Positions 1-8,786 of a DNA stretch of 40,885 nt are shown piece by piece. Within the stretch, counting starts at the first letter, position 1. Every line of letters begins with the position of its first letter. Source of the stretch: an uncultured Actinomycetes bacterium (lineage in GTDB: Bacteria > Actinomycetota > Acidimicrobiia > Acidimicrobiales > RAAP-2); NCBI GenBank assembly GCA_903900235.1, contig CAIUMH010000025.1:1-40885 (forward strand), in the 5' to 3' direction. Made by a program: the position numbers and the translations under genes. The notes under the pieces were generated by a model. It made no database searches. It was not told the origin of the DNA and saw only the letters and a list, made by a program, of their open reading frames with translations.

Positions 1-59
1 TCCGCTTGCCCGTCACCAACAACCAAGATCCCCGCCGGATGACCCTCCGACGTGCGCAC
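1..59 (-). CDS. Start of an unidentified protein cut by the window edge (possible response-regulator-like N-terminus)
   Basis: Only 19 full codons are visible. A GTG at 59-57 is preceded by GGAG with a 6-nt spacer, and the frame stays open to the edge. It reads MRTSEGHPAGILVVGDGQA. The hydrophobic ILVVGD stretch resembles the first beta strand of a receiver or nucleotide-binding domain (ILVVDD in response regulators), but this is too short to assign. It lies 36 nt downstream of the NUDIX gene on the same strand, so it could be cotranscribed with it. The function is a guess; the start signal is the main support. Confidence 0.3.
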   Translation of the reverse strand, partial: MRTSEGHPAGILVVGDGQA

Positions 60-95
60 AGCCTACTCCGAGCGGCGAGGCTCTGAATCGCCCGC

Positions 96-854
96 TCAGT
101 GGGTCTGGCCGGGTAGATCGAGCCGCAGGGCGGCACACAGGAGGTCCACCAGAAGGCGACCAGTAGCTCCCCAGATCATCTCGCCCGACACCTCGAAGAA
201 CCACAGTGCGAAGCTGCCGTCGCCCGAGCGCGGAGAGGGCCGTTCCGGACGCCGCCAACGCTCCTCGTGAAACACGCCTGGGACGAGCAGGTCGGCGAAG
301 CTCACGTCGAACACCCGCTCGACCTCGCTCGGCGAAGCGGTGACCACCGGGCGCCCATCGAGGACGGCGACGACGGGCTGAATGAGTGACGACGATGCCA
401 GAGTCACGATCGGACGCAGGTGAGCCACCACCTCAACATGATCGAGGTCGAGCGCCACCTCTTCCACGGCCTCGCGAAGTGCAGCCTCGGTGGTCGACTC
501 TCCAACGTCGACACGCCCACCCGGAAAGGAGACCTCCCCGCGATGGCTGTTGAGGCGGGTCGATCTTCGGGTCAACAGCACTCGGGCCTCACTCTGCTCT
601 TCGAACAGGGCGATCAGCACAGCAGAACTGCGGAGGCGGCCGGTGAGGCCAACGCCGTCGAGGATCTCGACCTCTTCGTCCCGAGGCGATGGCGTGTGCG
701 GTGGCGGCCCCGAAAGTCCACACAGATCAAGACCGGAAAGGATCGTGGCCAGATCGATGCCGGTCAGTTTCTCTGCACAGAGCTGCTCCCACGGCCCCGG
801 TTCGCCCATCCGCCAATCCTCGGGCCTCGGAATGATCTGGGGGTACGACACCAT
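96..854 (-). CDS. NUDIX hydrolase, CoA pyrophosphatase (NudL/YeaB-like)
   Basis: A 252-residue protein. Around residues 94-130 it has the CoA-pyrophosphatase signature (LLTRRS, SHRGEVSFPGG) running into a NUDIX box of the form G-x5-E-x7-REAVEEVA. The usual glycine near the end of the box (EExG) is alanine here. Family members cleave CoA and related nucleotides to phosphopantetheine and 3',5'-ADP with Mg2+. The SFPGG element just before the box separates this group from MutT-type enzymes. About 60 N-terminal residues precede the domain and are not recognised. No Shine-Dalgarno sequence lies before the ATG; instead TAGCCT sits 9 nt upstream, suggesting a near-leaderless mRNA. The gene lies downstream of groEL with a 105-nt gap. 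The family call is firm; the exact substrate is inferred. Confidence 0.85.
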   Translation of the reverse strand: MVSYPQIIPRPEDWRMGEPGPWEQLCAEKLTGIDLATILSGLDLCGLSGPPPHTPSPRDEEVEILDGVGLTGRLRSSAVLIALFEEQSEARVLLTRRSTRLNSHRGEVSFPGGRVDVGESTTEAALREAVEEVALDLDHVEVVAHLRPIVTLASSSLIQPVVAVLDGRPVVTASPSEVERVFDVSFADLLVPGVFHEERWRRPERPSPRSGDGSFALWFFEVSGEMIWGATGRLLVDLLCAALRLDLPGQTH

Positions 855-863
855 GACAACGCG

Positions 864-869
864 AGGCTA
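864..869 (-). promoter_or_regulatory. Candidate -10 element TAGCCT for the NUDIX gene
   Basis: TAGCCT matches the actinobacterial TANNNT -10 pattern and ends 9 nt before the ATG of the NUDIX gene. Initiation about 7 nt downstream would give a leader of about 2 nt. No convincing -35 hexamer is seen. The lack of a ribosome-binding site before this ATG supports the idea. Confidence 0.3.
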
Positions 870-940
870 CGACATCTCCGCCTGAGCGCGACACTGGCCG
901 AGCCGCTCCGTGAAGAGTGACCCGGCCAGCGTCGAGACAG

Positions 941-956
941 TGCGCTTGAGAGCGCA
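941..956 (-). other. Small hairpin just after groEL
   Basis: A 6-bp perfect stem (TGCGCT/AGCGCA) with a 4-nt loop starts 3 nt after the groEL stop codon. There is no T-run after it, so it is not a classical intrinsic terminator. It may be a transcript 3'-end or a processing and stability structure. Confidence 0.3.
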
Positions 957-959
957 GAG

Positions 960-2615
<1,656 letters not shown>

Positions 2616-2686
2616 CTACTGGGAGGGCTTGGGTCGGTCACGACGCTCCCCCCGGCATGAGACCGAGGGAGCAGCGCCGCTGAGGA

Positions 2687-2980
2687 CTACTTGGAGACCT
2701 TGGCGAGTACGTCGCGGCTGGTGAGGATCAGAAGGTCCTCGCCATCCACGGCGATCTCGGTGCCGCCGTACTTCGAGTAGACGACGGTGTCGCCGACGAC
2801 GACGTCCATCGGGATGACCTCGCCCGAGGTGTCAGCACGGCGACCCGGGCCAACAGCCAGGACCTCGCCCTGCTGGGGCTTCTCCTTGGCGGAGTCGGGG
2901 ATCACGAGGCCAGACGCGGTGGTCTCCTCGCTCTCGTTCGGTCGGACCACGATGCGGTCGTCAAGAGGGTGCAGCTTCAT
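2687..2980 (-). CDS. groES: 10-kDa co-chaperonin GroES
   Basis: A 97-residue protein, the usual size. It starts [12 protein letters not shown], contains the mobile-loop region ([19 protein letters not shown]) that contacts GroEL, and ends [10 protein letters not shown]. The ATG at 2980 is chosen over an in-frame upstream start because AAGGAG lies 8 nt before it and because homologues begin here; the longer reading would run through the CIRCE operator. It is the first gene of the groES-groEL operon and is probably heat-inducible through HrcA release from CIRCE. Confidence 0.98.
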   Translation of the reverse strand: MKLHPLDDRIVVRPNESEETTASGLVIPDSAKEKPQQGEVLAVGPGRRADTSGEVIPMDVVVGDTVVYSKYGGTEIAVDGEDLLILTSRDVLAKVSK

Positions 2981-3001
2981 GGGAGTTGCTCCTTGGGGTA
3001 G

Positions 3002-3028
3002 TTGGCACTCTGTCGTGTCGAGTGCCAA
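3002..3028 (-). promoter_or_regulatory. CIRCE operator (HrcA binding site)
   Basis: A perfect inverted repeat TTGGCACTC / GAGTGCCAA with exactly 9 nt between the arms. It differs from the consensus TTAGCACTC-N9-GAGTGCTAA only at the A/G position of each arm, and it lies 21 nt upstream of the groES start. In other bacteria this element binds the HrcA repressor. Here it covers the predicted transcription start. Confidence 0.95.
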
Positions 3029-3057
3029 GACTAGCAGACTCCTACCGAGAGTGCCAA
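3028..3057 (-). promoter_or_regulatory. Predicted groES-groEL promoter
   Basis: Minus-strand TTGGCA (3057-3052) and TAGTCT (3033-3028) are separated by 18 nt, fitting a housekeeping-sigma promoter with a TANNNT -10. The -35 lies inside the second CIRCE arm and the start point (about 3021) inside the first CIRCE, so a bound HrcA would block initiation. Confidence 0.55.
3031..3057 (-). promoter_or_regulatory. Second, degenerate CIRCE copy overlapping the promoter
   Basis: The right arm GAGTGCCAA (3049-3057) is identical to the arm of the main CIRCE. Nine nt to its left, CTAGCAGAC (3031-3039) matches 6 of 9 positions of the consensus arm TTAGCACTC. The exact N9 spacing suggests a decayed or low-affinity second operator, 2 nt away from the first. 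Confidence 0.55.
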
Positions 3058-3124
3058 CACCCCCGTGGATCGCCTCGCGTGCTCGTTAGGCTCACGGGGT
3101 CTCGAGACTGGAGCCCGTCACACC

Positions 3125-4027
3125 ATGCCGACCATCAAGCCCAAGAAGACCAGCACCACCCCGGCGCCTTCGCGCACCGTGCCCCGCAAGCGGACGAGCA
3201 CGGCCGATGCCGCCCCGGCTCGAAGCCGACGGGGTTCAGCTCGCCGAGTTCCCTGGGAGCACCTTGGGCACCCCACGAGTGCGGTGGTGGTCACTGGCGC
3301 TGCCAGCGGGATCGGTCGAGCTTCCGCTTCCCACCTCGCCGAGGCCGGCCGACCGGTTGCGTTCTGGGACCTCGACGAACGCGCCGCCAAGGCCGCCGCC
3401 AAGGAGGCCAAGGCCGCATGGAAGGTTCCGACCATCGGCATCGGGATCGACGTGTCGAACTCCGCCCGTTTCGCCGATGCCATCAAGGCCTCCACCAAGG
3501 CCGTCGGGCCGATCGGAGGCCTCGTTCACGCGGCGGGCGTCTCGGGCCCGATGCAGATCACCGACATGGACGATGCCAACTGGGATGCGGTGCTCGACGT
3601 GAATCTGCGGGCCGCCGCCATCTTGACCAAGCAGCTCGCTCCAGAGCTCGAGCACACTGGCCCCGGATCAGCCATCGTCTACATCTCGTCAATCGAGGCA
3701 TTCTTCGGCCACGACTTCCTCCCGGCCTACTCGGCGTCGAAGGCCGGTCTCCTGGGCCTCACACGCTCCGCCTGCGCCACGCTGGGGCCCAAAGGCATTC
3801 GAGTCAACTCGGTCTGTCCCGGAGCCGTTGAGACCCCAATGCTCCAGCCAATGCTCGACATCGAGGGCGTCCGCTCAGGCCTAGAGACGAAAACTCCGCT
3901 GCTGCGCCTAGCCCAACCTGACGACATCGCCAAGGTGGTGCGCTTCCTGCTCTCCGACGAGGCCAGGTTCGTCACTGGCACTCAGCTCATCGTCGATGGC
4001 GGGCTCACGGCGATCGCGGGGATCTGA
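3125..4027 (+). CDS. Short-chain dehydrogenase/reductase with a basic N-terminal tail
   Basis: A 300-residue plus-strand protein. Residues 1-41 are a lysine/arginine, serine/threonine and proline-rich tail not found in typical 250-residue SDRs. The Rossmann domain follows, with the cofactor motif TGAASGIG (57-64), DLDE after beta-2 (82-85), HAAG (135-138, the NNAG position), N160, S188/S189 and the catalytic Y202-x3-K206. The end VTGTQLIVDGG is typical of classical SDRs. Acidic residues after beta-2 suggest NAD(H) over NADP(H), which is inferred. The substrate is unknown. The ATG at 3125 is preferred over an upstream GTG at 3065 because GGAG precedes it, although 11 nt away. It is divergent from groES, and a TAGGCT at 3087-3092 could be its -10. 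It converges on the RDD gene. Confidence 0.9.
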   Translation: MPTIKPKKTSTTPAPSRTVPRKRTSTADAAPARSRRGSARRVPWEHLGHPTSAVVVTGAASGIGRASASHLAEAGRPVAFWDLDERAAKAAAKEAKAAWKVPTIGIGIDVSNSARFADAIKASTKAVGPIGGLVHAAGVSGPMQITDMDDANWDAVLDVNLRAAAILTKQLAPELEHTGPGSAIVYISSIEAFFGHDFLPAYSASKAGLLGLTRSACATLGPKGIRVNSVCPGAVETPMLQPMLDIEGVRSGLETKTPLLRLAQPDDIAKVVRFLLSDEARFVTGTQLIVDGGLTAIAGI

Positions 4028-4063
4028 CCGAGGGCGACACCGTGGCTCGCACGCCAAGGTGGG

Positions 4064-4663
4064 TCAAACAGCTGCGACCTTCGCCGGCCGCAGCACCACA
4101 GTCCGTCCGATCTTGTCATGGAGCGTCTGATTCCGCTTATCCCAGATCGGCCACGCCAGGTCGATCACTTGGAGCAGGGCGCCAAATGGGATCACGAGAC
4201 CCACCGCCCTGATCACCCCGGCTCCGACCGACCGGACGAAGGATTGCGACATGGTGACGGGGCCCTGCGTGGCTGCATCGACGCAACGGATCCCAACCAG
4301 CTTCATGCCGACCGTCGCGCCGTCCCACTGAGCAATGAGGAGCGCGGGGTACAGGATCCCGGCAGCGATCGAGAAGGTCCACGTCACCCATATCGCCCCC
4401 CCACGAGCCACAAGAGCAGAGGCCACACTGAGGATCAACACATCGACCATGAGTCCGATCACCCTCCATCCGTAGCCGGCGAGGTTCGCGTCACCCACGC
4501 TCACCTCATTCCCGACGGCCTCGTTCCATGGCGGCGGCCGCCAGCCCTGCTGGTCAATGGGTGGAGGAAGTTCGGATGGTGGGACATTCTCCGCCGAGAT
4601 CGGGGCAGGAGCGTCGTCATGCCCGTCGTTGCTCGGGATCGGCAGGTTGTCGTCAACGCTCAC
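4064..4663 (-). CDS. RDD-family membrane protein (distal copy of a tandem pair)
   Basis: A 199-residue protein. An acidic, proline-rich N-terminal half-tail (about 60 residues) is followed by an RDD domain with the hallmark AGYGWRVIGLMVD, about three hydrophobic segments and a C-terminal WDKRNQTLHDKIGRTVV motif. RDD proteins are inner-membrane proteins; some have been linked to ion transport, but this one cannot be assigned a role. The GTG start at 4663 is chosen because GAGAGGAG precedes it and the longer frame would overlap the upstream gene. It is 38 nt downstream of a second RDD gene and shares the DLAWPIWDKRNQT block with it, so the pair is probably a tandem duplication. Confidence 0.8.
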   Translation of the reverse strand: MSVDDNLPIPSNDGHDDAPAPISAENVPPSELPPPIDQQGWRPPPWNEAVGNEVSVGDANLAGYGWRVIGLMVDVLILSVASALVARGGAIWVTWTFSIAAGILYPALLIAQWDGATVGMKLVGIRCVDAATQGPVTMSQSFVRSVGAGVIRAVGLVIPFGALLQVIDLAWPIWDKRNQTLHDKIGRTVVLRPAKVAAV

Positions 4664-4701
4664 GGCGCTCCTCTCGTTGCTCCCCGCCACAGCAGGGAAG
4701 T

Positions 4702-5211
4702 TCAGACCTTGACGACCACCGTCGAGGCCACCTTGTCGTGGATGGTCTGATTCCGCTTGTCCCAGATCGGCCAAGCCAAGTCAACGGGCGAGAGAGGCCA
4801 AATGATCACGAAGACGGCGTGCGTCAGGGCTCGCTTGAGCGAGGTCGACATCGAGACCTTGCTGCCGTCGGACGCGTTGACACAGCGGGTCCCCATGGCC
4901 TTCATCCCGATGGTCTGTCCGTTCCAGGCCCCGATCAAGATCCCCGCGTAGAGCAAGCCAAGGACAGCACCGAGGACAGAGAGCAGCACCGAGTTGAGGC
5001 GAGGGGTCATCAGAAGCAGGACACCCGCAAACATCAATACGAGCACCCCGTCGAGCATGTAGCCCGTCAAGCGAATGCCATAGCCCGCGAGATCGAGTGC
5101 AGATTCGTCCGTGGAAGCACGCACGACCATCGGAGAGGCCCCGGGAAGCTCGAAGGTCGGATCAGGGGTGCGAAGCTCACCCTCGGGACTCTGGCCACCT
5201 GCATCCGTCAT
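4702..5211 (-). CDS. RDD-family membrane protein (proximal copy of a tandem pair)
   Basis: A 169-residue protein beginning MTDAGGQSPEGE. A polar tail of about 45 residues is followed by LAGYGIRLTGYMLDGVLVL (first RDD helix), two more hydrophobic segments around LLLMTPRLNSVLLSVLGAVL and LLYAGILIGAWNG, and the conserved end DLAWPIWDKRNQTIHDK. The ATG at 5211 has AAGGGG about 7 nt upstream; an upstream in-frame start would run into the pdxH gap. A TATCCT at 5248-5243 may be its -10. The C-terminal block is nearly identical to that of the next gene. Function unknown; membrane location inferred from hydrophobicity. Confidence 0.8.
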   Translation of the reverse strand: MTDAGGQSPEGELRTPDPTFELPGASPMVVRASTDESALDLAGYGIRLTGYMLDGVLVLMFAGVLLLMTPRLNSVLLSVLGAVLGLLYAGILIGAWNGQTIGMKAMGTRCVNASDGSKVSMSTSLKRALTHAVFVIIWPLSPVDLAWPIWDKRNQTIHDKVASTVVVKV

Positions 5212-5276
5212 TGCCCACCCCTTTCGTCGAACATCTGGGATAAGGATACGACCCACCGGACCTGCTCGGGTGCCAC

Positions 5277-5903
5277 TCAGGGTTGGTGGCGATGTCGGTC
5301 CCATCCTCCGCCTTCGGCGGGGGCATAGAGAACGCGGTCGTGGATCCGATCCTCGCGGTGCTGCCAGAACTCGAAGCTGGTCGGCACGATCCGGTAGCCA
5401 CCCCAGTGCTCCGGCCGGGGCACGTCGGCGTCGGCGAAACGACGCTCTTGCTCGACCACGGCATCTTCGAGGGCCGATCGGCTCTCGATGGGTTGGCTCT
5501 GGTGGCTGGCATGGGCGCCGAGCTGGTGGCCTCGTGGCCGGGCAGCGAAGTAGTCATCGGACTCAGCTGCGGACACCTGCTCGACGGAACCCTCGATCCG
5601 GACCTGGCGGCCGAGTGGCTCGACGTACCAGAGCAGCGAGGCTCGTGGGTTCTCGGCAAGGTCCTCGCCCTTGCGACTCAAGTAGTTCGTGTAGATGCTG
5701 AACCCCCGCTCGTCTCGGCCTCGCAGCAGGACCATTCGAGCCCGGGGCTGACCAGAAGCATCAGCGGTGGCCAGACAGATCGCCTCGGGTTCGCGCACCA
5801 CAGCGACGGCCTCTTCCCACCAGCGCTCGAACTGCACGAAGGGATCCGGGTCAAGGGAACGCTCGTCAAGTGGGATCCAACGAGGGGTGTCGAATTCAGT
5901 CAT
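5277..5903 (-). CDS. pdxH: Pyridoxamine/pyridoxine 5'-phosphate oxidase
   Basis: A 208-residue FMN enzyme that oxidises pyridoxine or pyridoxamine 5'-phosphate to PLP with O2. Conserved blocks in order are RARMVLLRG (54-62), YTNYLSRKGEDLAENPRASLLWY (71-93, FMN and phosphate contacts), RGHQLGAHASHQSQPI (124-139) and WGGYRIVPTSFEFWQHREDRIHDR (167-190). The tail WDRHRHQP replaces the usual W-x3-RLAP ending, so the extreme C-terminus has diverged. Its ATG shares one base with the tsaD stop (TGATG), indicating translational coupling. The PLP it makes is the cofactor of alanine racemase encoded in the same run. Confidence 0.93.
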   Translation of the reverse strand: MTEFDTPRWIPLDERSLDPDPFVQFERWWEEAVAVVREPEAICLATADASGQPRARMVLLRGRDERGFSIYTNYLSRKGEDLAENPRASLLWYVEPLGRQVRIEGSVEQVSAAESDDYFAARPRGHQLGAHASHQSQPIESRSALEDAVVEQERRFADADVPRPEHWGGYRIVPTSFEFWQHREDRIHDRVLYAPAEGGGWDRHRHQP

Positions 5904-6922
5904 CAGTGGGCCTCCAAGAGCTCGAGCTTCATCGACGGGTTCGCGGCCAGCGAGAGCGGCGCCACATCACCGGACGAGAGGTGGTGCCATCCGGCAGCGG
6001 CGATCATGGCGGCGTTGTCGGTGCACATGGCCATCGTGGGCAGTGCGCAGTGGATGCCCGCCTCTTCGCAGGCAGCCGAAGCCGCTCGGCGCAGACCGGA
6101 GTTCGCCGCCACCCCTCCTCCGAGGACCAGTGCCCTGGCCCCGGTCATCTCAACGGCGGCCATCGCCTTGGTCACGAGCGTGTCGACCACCGCAGCCTGG
6201 AAACTCGCCGCCACATCGGCCACCGGGATCTCGTCGAGCTTGTCGACCGTGCGGACCACCGAGGTCTTGAGGCCGGAGAACGACATGTCAAGACCCCCAT
6301 CGCGCATCGAACGCGGGAATCGGAAGGCGGTCGGATTCCCTTCAGCGGCCAGGCGATCGATCGCTGGTCCTCCGGGGTAGCCCAATCCGAGGTAGCGGGC
6401 CACCTTGTCAAAGGCCTCCCCCGCTGCATCGTCGATGGTCTCTCCGAGGAGTCGATACTCGCCTGGTGCCTCAACGAGCAGCAGCATCGTGTGTCCGCCT
6501 GAGACCAACAGGGTCACATGGGGATGGGCGATGGCCGGGTGTTCGAGCTGGGCAGCAAAGAGGTGGCCCTCGAGGTGATTCACCGAGATGAGCGGGACGC
6601 CCCACACCCAGCTGAGCGCCTTGGCCGCCGAGAGTCCGACGAGCAGAGAGCCCACGAGTCCAGGACCCGAGGTCACCGCAATGGCCTCGACACCCGGATC
6701 GGTGATGGATGATCCAGCAGCGGCGAGCGCCTCGGCGACGACCGGCTCGACAAGCTCGACATGGGCACGGCCCGCCACTTCCGGCACGACGCCACCGAAG
6801 GCGGCATGAAGATCGATCTGGCTCGACACCACCGAGGAGATCACGGTCAGCTCGTCGTCGACCACCGCTGCGGCTGTCTCGTCGCAGCTCGTCTCGATCG
6901 CCAAGATCCGAGGTCGACTCAT
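5903..6922 (-). CDS. tsaD: tRNA N6-adenosine threonylcarbamoyltransferase TsaD
   Basis: A 339-residue ASKHA-fold enzyme that transfers the threonylcarbamoyl group to A37 of ANN-decoding tRNAs. The start is set at MSRPRILAIETSCDETAA, the universal N-terminus. The metal ligands sit in NHLEGH (H116, H120), followed by SGGHT (141-145) and the C-terminal GGGVAANSGLR region. It works with TsaB and TsaE, encoded just upstream, and TsaC (not in this window). No Shine-Dalgarno sequence precedes the ATG. TAGGAT ends exactly 7 nt before it, suggesting a leaderless mRNA. A 183-nt gap separates it from rimI, unlike the overlapping genes before it. Confidence 0.97.
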   Translation of the reverse strand: MSRPRILAIETSCDETAAAVVDDELTVISSVVSSQIDLHAAFGGVVPEVAGRAHVELVEPVVAEALAAAGSSITDPGVEAIAVTSGPGLVGSLLVGLSAAKALSWVWGVPLISVNHLEGHLFAAQLEHPAIAHPHVTLLVSGGHTMLLLVEAPGEYRLLGETIDDAAGEAFDKVARYLGLGYPGGPAIDRLAAEGNPTAFRFPRSMRDGGLDMSFSGLKTSVVRTVDKLDEIPVADVAASFQAAVVDTLVTKAMAAVEMTGARALVLGGGVAANSGLRRAASAACEEAGIHCALPTMAMCTDNAAMIAAAGWHHLSSGDVAPLSLAANPSMKLELLEAH

Positions 6923-6929
6923 GGCACCG

Positions 6930-6935
6930 ATCCTA
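6930..6935 (-). promoter_or_regulatory. Candidate -10 element TAGGAT giving a leaderless tsaD mRNA
   Basis: TAGGAT fits TANNNT and leaves exactly 7 nt to the tsaD ATG, so transcription would start at the A of ATG. No clear -35 is visible and no Shine-Dalgarno sequence is present. This arrangement is common for actinobacterial leaderless genes. Confidence 0.45.
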
Positions 6936-7105
6936 TGTGTGCCACCAGTCACTGCCTGCCGGCCACCAGGCTCTCTCTTCGACCGCGACAATGCTCACTC
7001 GCCACAATTCATCCGTCGAACTCCCCTTCGGATTCCGTCGAGGCCAGCCCGTGAGACCAAACCGGTGGTCACCACCACTCCCTCGGTCCTGGCCGGCGTC
7101 GAGTC

Positions 7106-7612
7106 TCAGTGCCCTGAGGGGAGCGACCGGGCAATGCCTTCTCGCCGCCGAATTTCATCGGGGCGATCAAGGTCATAGACCCACATCACGAGGCCATCCT
7201 CGCCGCCGGCGTAGTAGCCCCGTCGCACCCCCACCGGAGCGAGACCGAACTTGCGATAGAGCCCCTGGGCCGCCATGTTCGAGGCCGCCACCTCGAGGGT
7301 CAGATGACGAATCCCATCGGCGAGACAGGCATCGATCCCATCGAGCAGGAGCCGGGTCGCGATTCCCTGGCCCCGATGAGCGGGGTCACTCGACAGCGTG
7401 TTGACGTGTGCCTCGTCGTCCACCGTCATCAGTCCGAGACACCCGACAATCTTCCTGCCGAGCACCGCCACCGTATAGCGCCGGGAGGGCCCAGCACCGA
7501 TCTCGGACCGCAGCAGGTTCTCATTCCATGGTTCCGGGAAGCTGGCCTCCTCGAGGCGGACCAGGGCGCGCAGATCACGGATCGTCGCCGGCCGAATGGA
7601 CAGCGCTCTCAC
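7106..7612 (-). CDS. rimI: Ribosomal-protein-S18-alanine N-acetyltransferase-like GNAT enzyme
   Basis: A 168-residue GNAT protein. It has the RimI-type FPEPWN near residue 25, the acetyl-CoA loop RGQGIA (80-85), LEVAASNMAAQGLYRKFGL (106-124) and a GYY motif followed by EDGLVMW. RimI acetylates the N-terminal alanine of S18 in E. coli, and actinobacterial homologues acetylate a wider set of proteins, so the target here is uncertain. About 15 residues after the domain are extra. The ATG overlaps the tsaB stop by 4 nt (ATGA). Its place between tsaB and tsaD is typical for the phylum. Confidence 0.92.
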   Translation of the reverse strand: MRALSIRPATIRDLRALVRLEEASFPEPWNENLLRSEIGAGPSRRYTVAVLGRKIVGCLGLMTVDDEAHVNTLSSDPAHRGQGIATRLLLDGIDACLADGIRHLTLEVAASNMAAQGLYRKFGLAPVGVRRGYYAGGEDGLVMWVYDLDRPDEIRRREGIARSLPSGH

Positions 7613-8295
7613 CGGCTGATCTGCGCAGCCACCGTGAAATTCGCCACGGCGTCAGGGTCCCTGAGGTAGAGCGGCACCACGACAACCGGGTCGACCGGAG
7701 CGATGCTCGCCGCGTCTGCCAGCTGCCCGGCGACGCCGGGTGACGGCATTGCCAACTCAACGATGGTCGCGCCCGTCGACCCGAGTATGTCGGCGTAGCG
7801 CAGGGCCCCGTCGCCGACCAGCACGCCGCTGGTTCCAGCGAGACGCTCGGCCAGTCCGGTCGGCGTGATCACCAGCGGATCACCATCGGGCTCCGGTCGA
7901 ACTCCTCCCACCACGAATCGCTGAGCGAAGACCTCGCCACGCCGCGCGTCGACCACCGCAGTGACGTGGGTCTCGGCCTCGACCCGAGGGTCGGCGGCCA
8001 GGATCTCAAGGCTGGTGAGACCGATCAGGCCGATCCCCCGGGCGACAGCCAGACTGCGGGCAGTGGCCAGACCGACACGCAGGCCAGTGAAGAGCCCTGG
8101 GCCCACATCGACGATCACCCGATCGATCTGGCCCACCGAGAGGCCAAGGCCGCCGAGGAGCTCAGCGGCGGCAGGCAGCAGCGACTCGGTGTGGTGACGA
8201 TCATCTGAGGCCACCATCTCGGCGAGGAGCTCGCCATCATCGAGGAGCGCTACCGCCGCCGCGGTCGTGGCCGTCTCGAGGACCAGCGTGATCAC
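7609..8295 (-). CDS. tsaB: tRNA threonylcarbamoyladenosine biosynthesis protein TsaB
   Basis: A 228-residue ASKHA-fold scaffold partner of TsaD. The start MITLVLETATTAAAVAL, the HHTESLLP segment and the GPGLFTGLRVGLATARSLA block are diagnostic. TsaB lacks the metal-binding HxxxH of TsaD, as expected. The gene overlaps tsaE upstream and rimI downstream by 4 nt each, so the t6A genes are translationally coupled. Size and sequence look normal. Confidence 0.95.
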   Translation of the reverse strand: MITLVLETATTAAAVALLDDGELLAEMVASDDRHHTESLLPAAAELLGGLGLSVGQIDRVIVDVGPGLFTGLRVGLATARSLAVARGIGLIGLTSLEILAADPRVEAETHVTAVVDARRGEVFAQRFVVGGVRPEPDGDPLVITPTGLAERLAGTSGVLVGDGALRYADILGSTGATIVELAMPSPGVAGQLADAASIAPVDPVVVVPLYLRDPDAVANFTVAAQISR

Positions 8296-8786
8296 GAGGC
8301 CATCCAGGAAGCCAGCGCCGCCCTGGCCGCTTCCTCATCAATCGACGAGGTGGCCAGATCGAAGGTCAGGTGGCGATCATCCTCGGCGTCGCCAAGCGAG
8401 ATGGTGCAGGTGACCTGGGTGGGTCCAAGGACCCCGGGAGCCATGTCGCCCCATTCGACGAGTGCCACCGCCGCGTCCTCCACCATTTCGGCGATGGCGA
8501 GGTCGTCGGCCTCGGTGCCCGAGCCAACCCGATAGAGGTCGGCGTGGAGAAGTTGCGTAATCCCCCGCTGGCCGTCGGTGTCGTGGGTGGCCACCATGGT
8601 GAAGGTCGGACTGGTCACTCGATCTTCGACGCCCAGCCCTGCGGCCACGCCCTGGGTGAGCGCCGTCTTGCCCGCTCCGAGGCCGCCCGAGAGCACCAAC
8701 ACCGTTCCGGGCACCAGGACACCAGCCAACGCTCGGCCAAGGGCTCGGGTGTCGTGCACCGATGAGGTGGTGGTCTCGATCGTCAT
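8292..8786 (-). CDS. tsaE: tRNA threonylcarbamoyladenosine biosynthesis ATPase TsaE
   Basis: A 164-residue P-loop ATPase that resets the TsaB-TsaD complex during t6A synthesis. The Walker A is GGLGAGKT (34-41). SPTFTM (59-64), HADLYR (81-86) and VALVEWGD (107-114) are the family blocks. It overlaps the glycosylase gene before it and tsaB after it by 4 nt each. Length is typical and nothing is missing. Confidence 0.95.
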   Translation of the reverse strand: MTIETTTSSVHDTRALGRALAGVLVPGTVLVLSGGLGAGKTALTQGVAAGLGVEDRVTSPTFTMVATHDTDGQRGITQLLHADLYRVGSGTEADDLAIAEMVEDAAVALVEWGDMAPGVLGPTQVTCTISLGDAEDDRHLTFDLATSSIDEEAARAALASWMAS

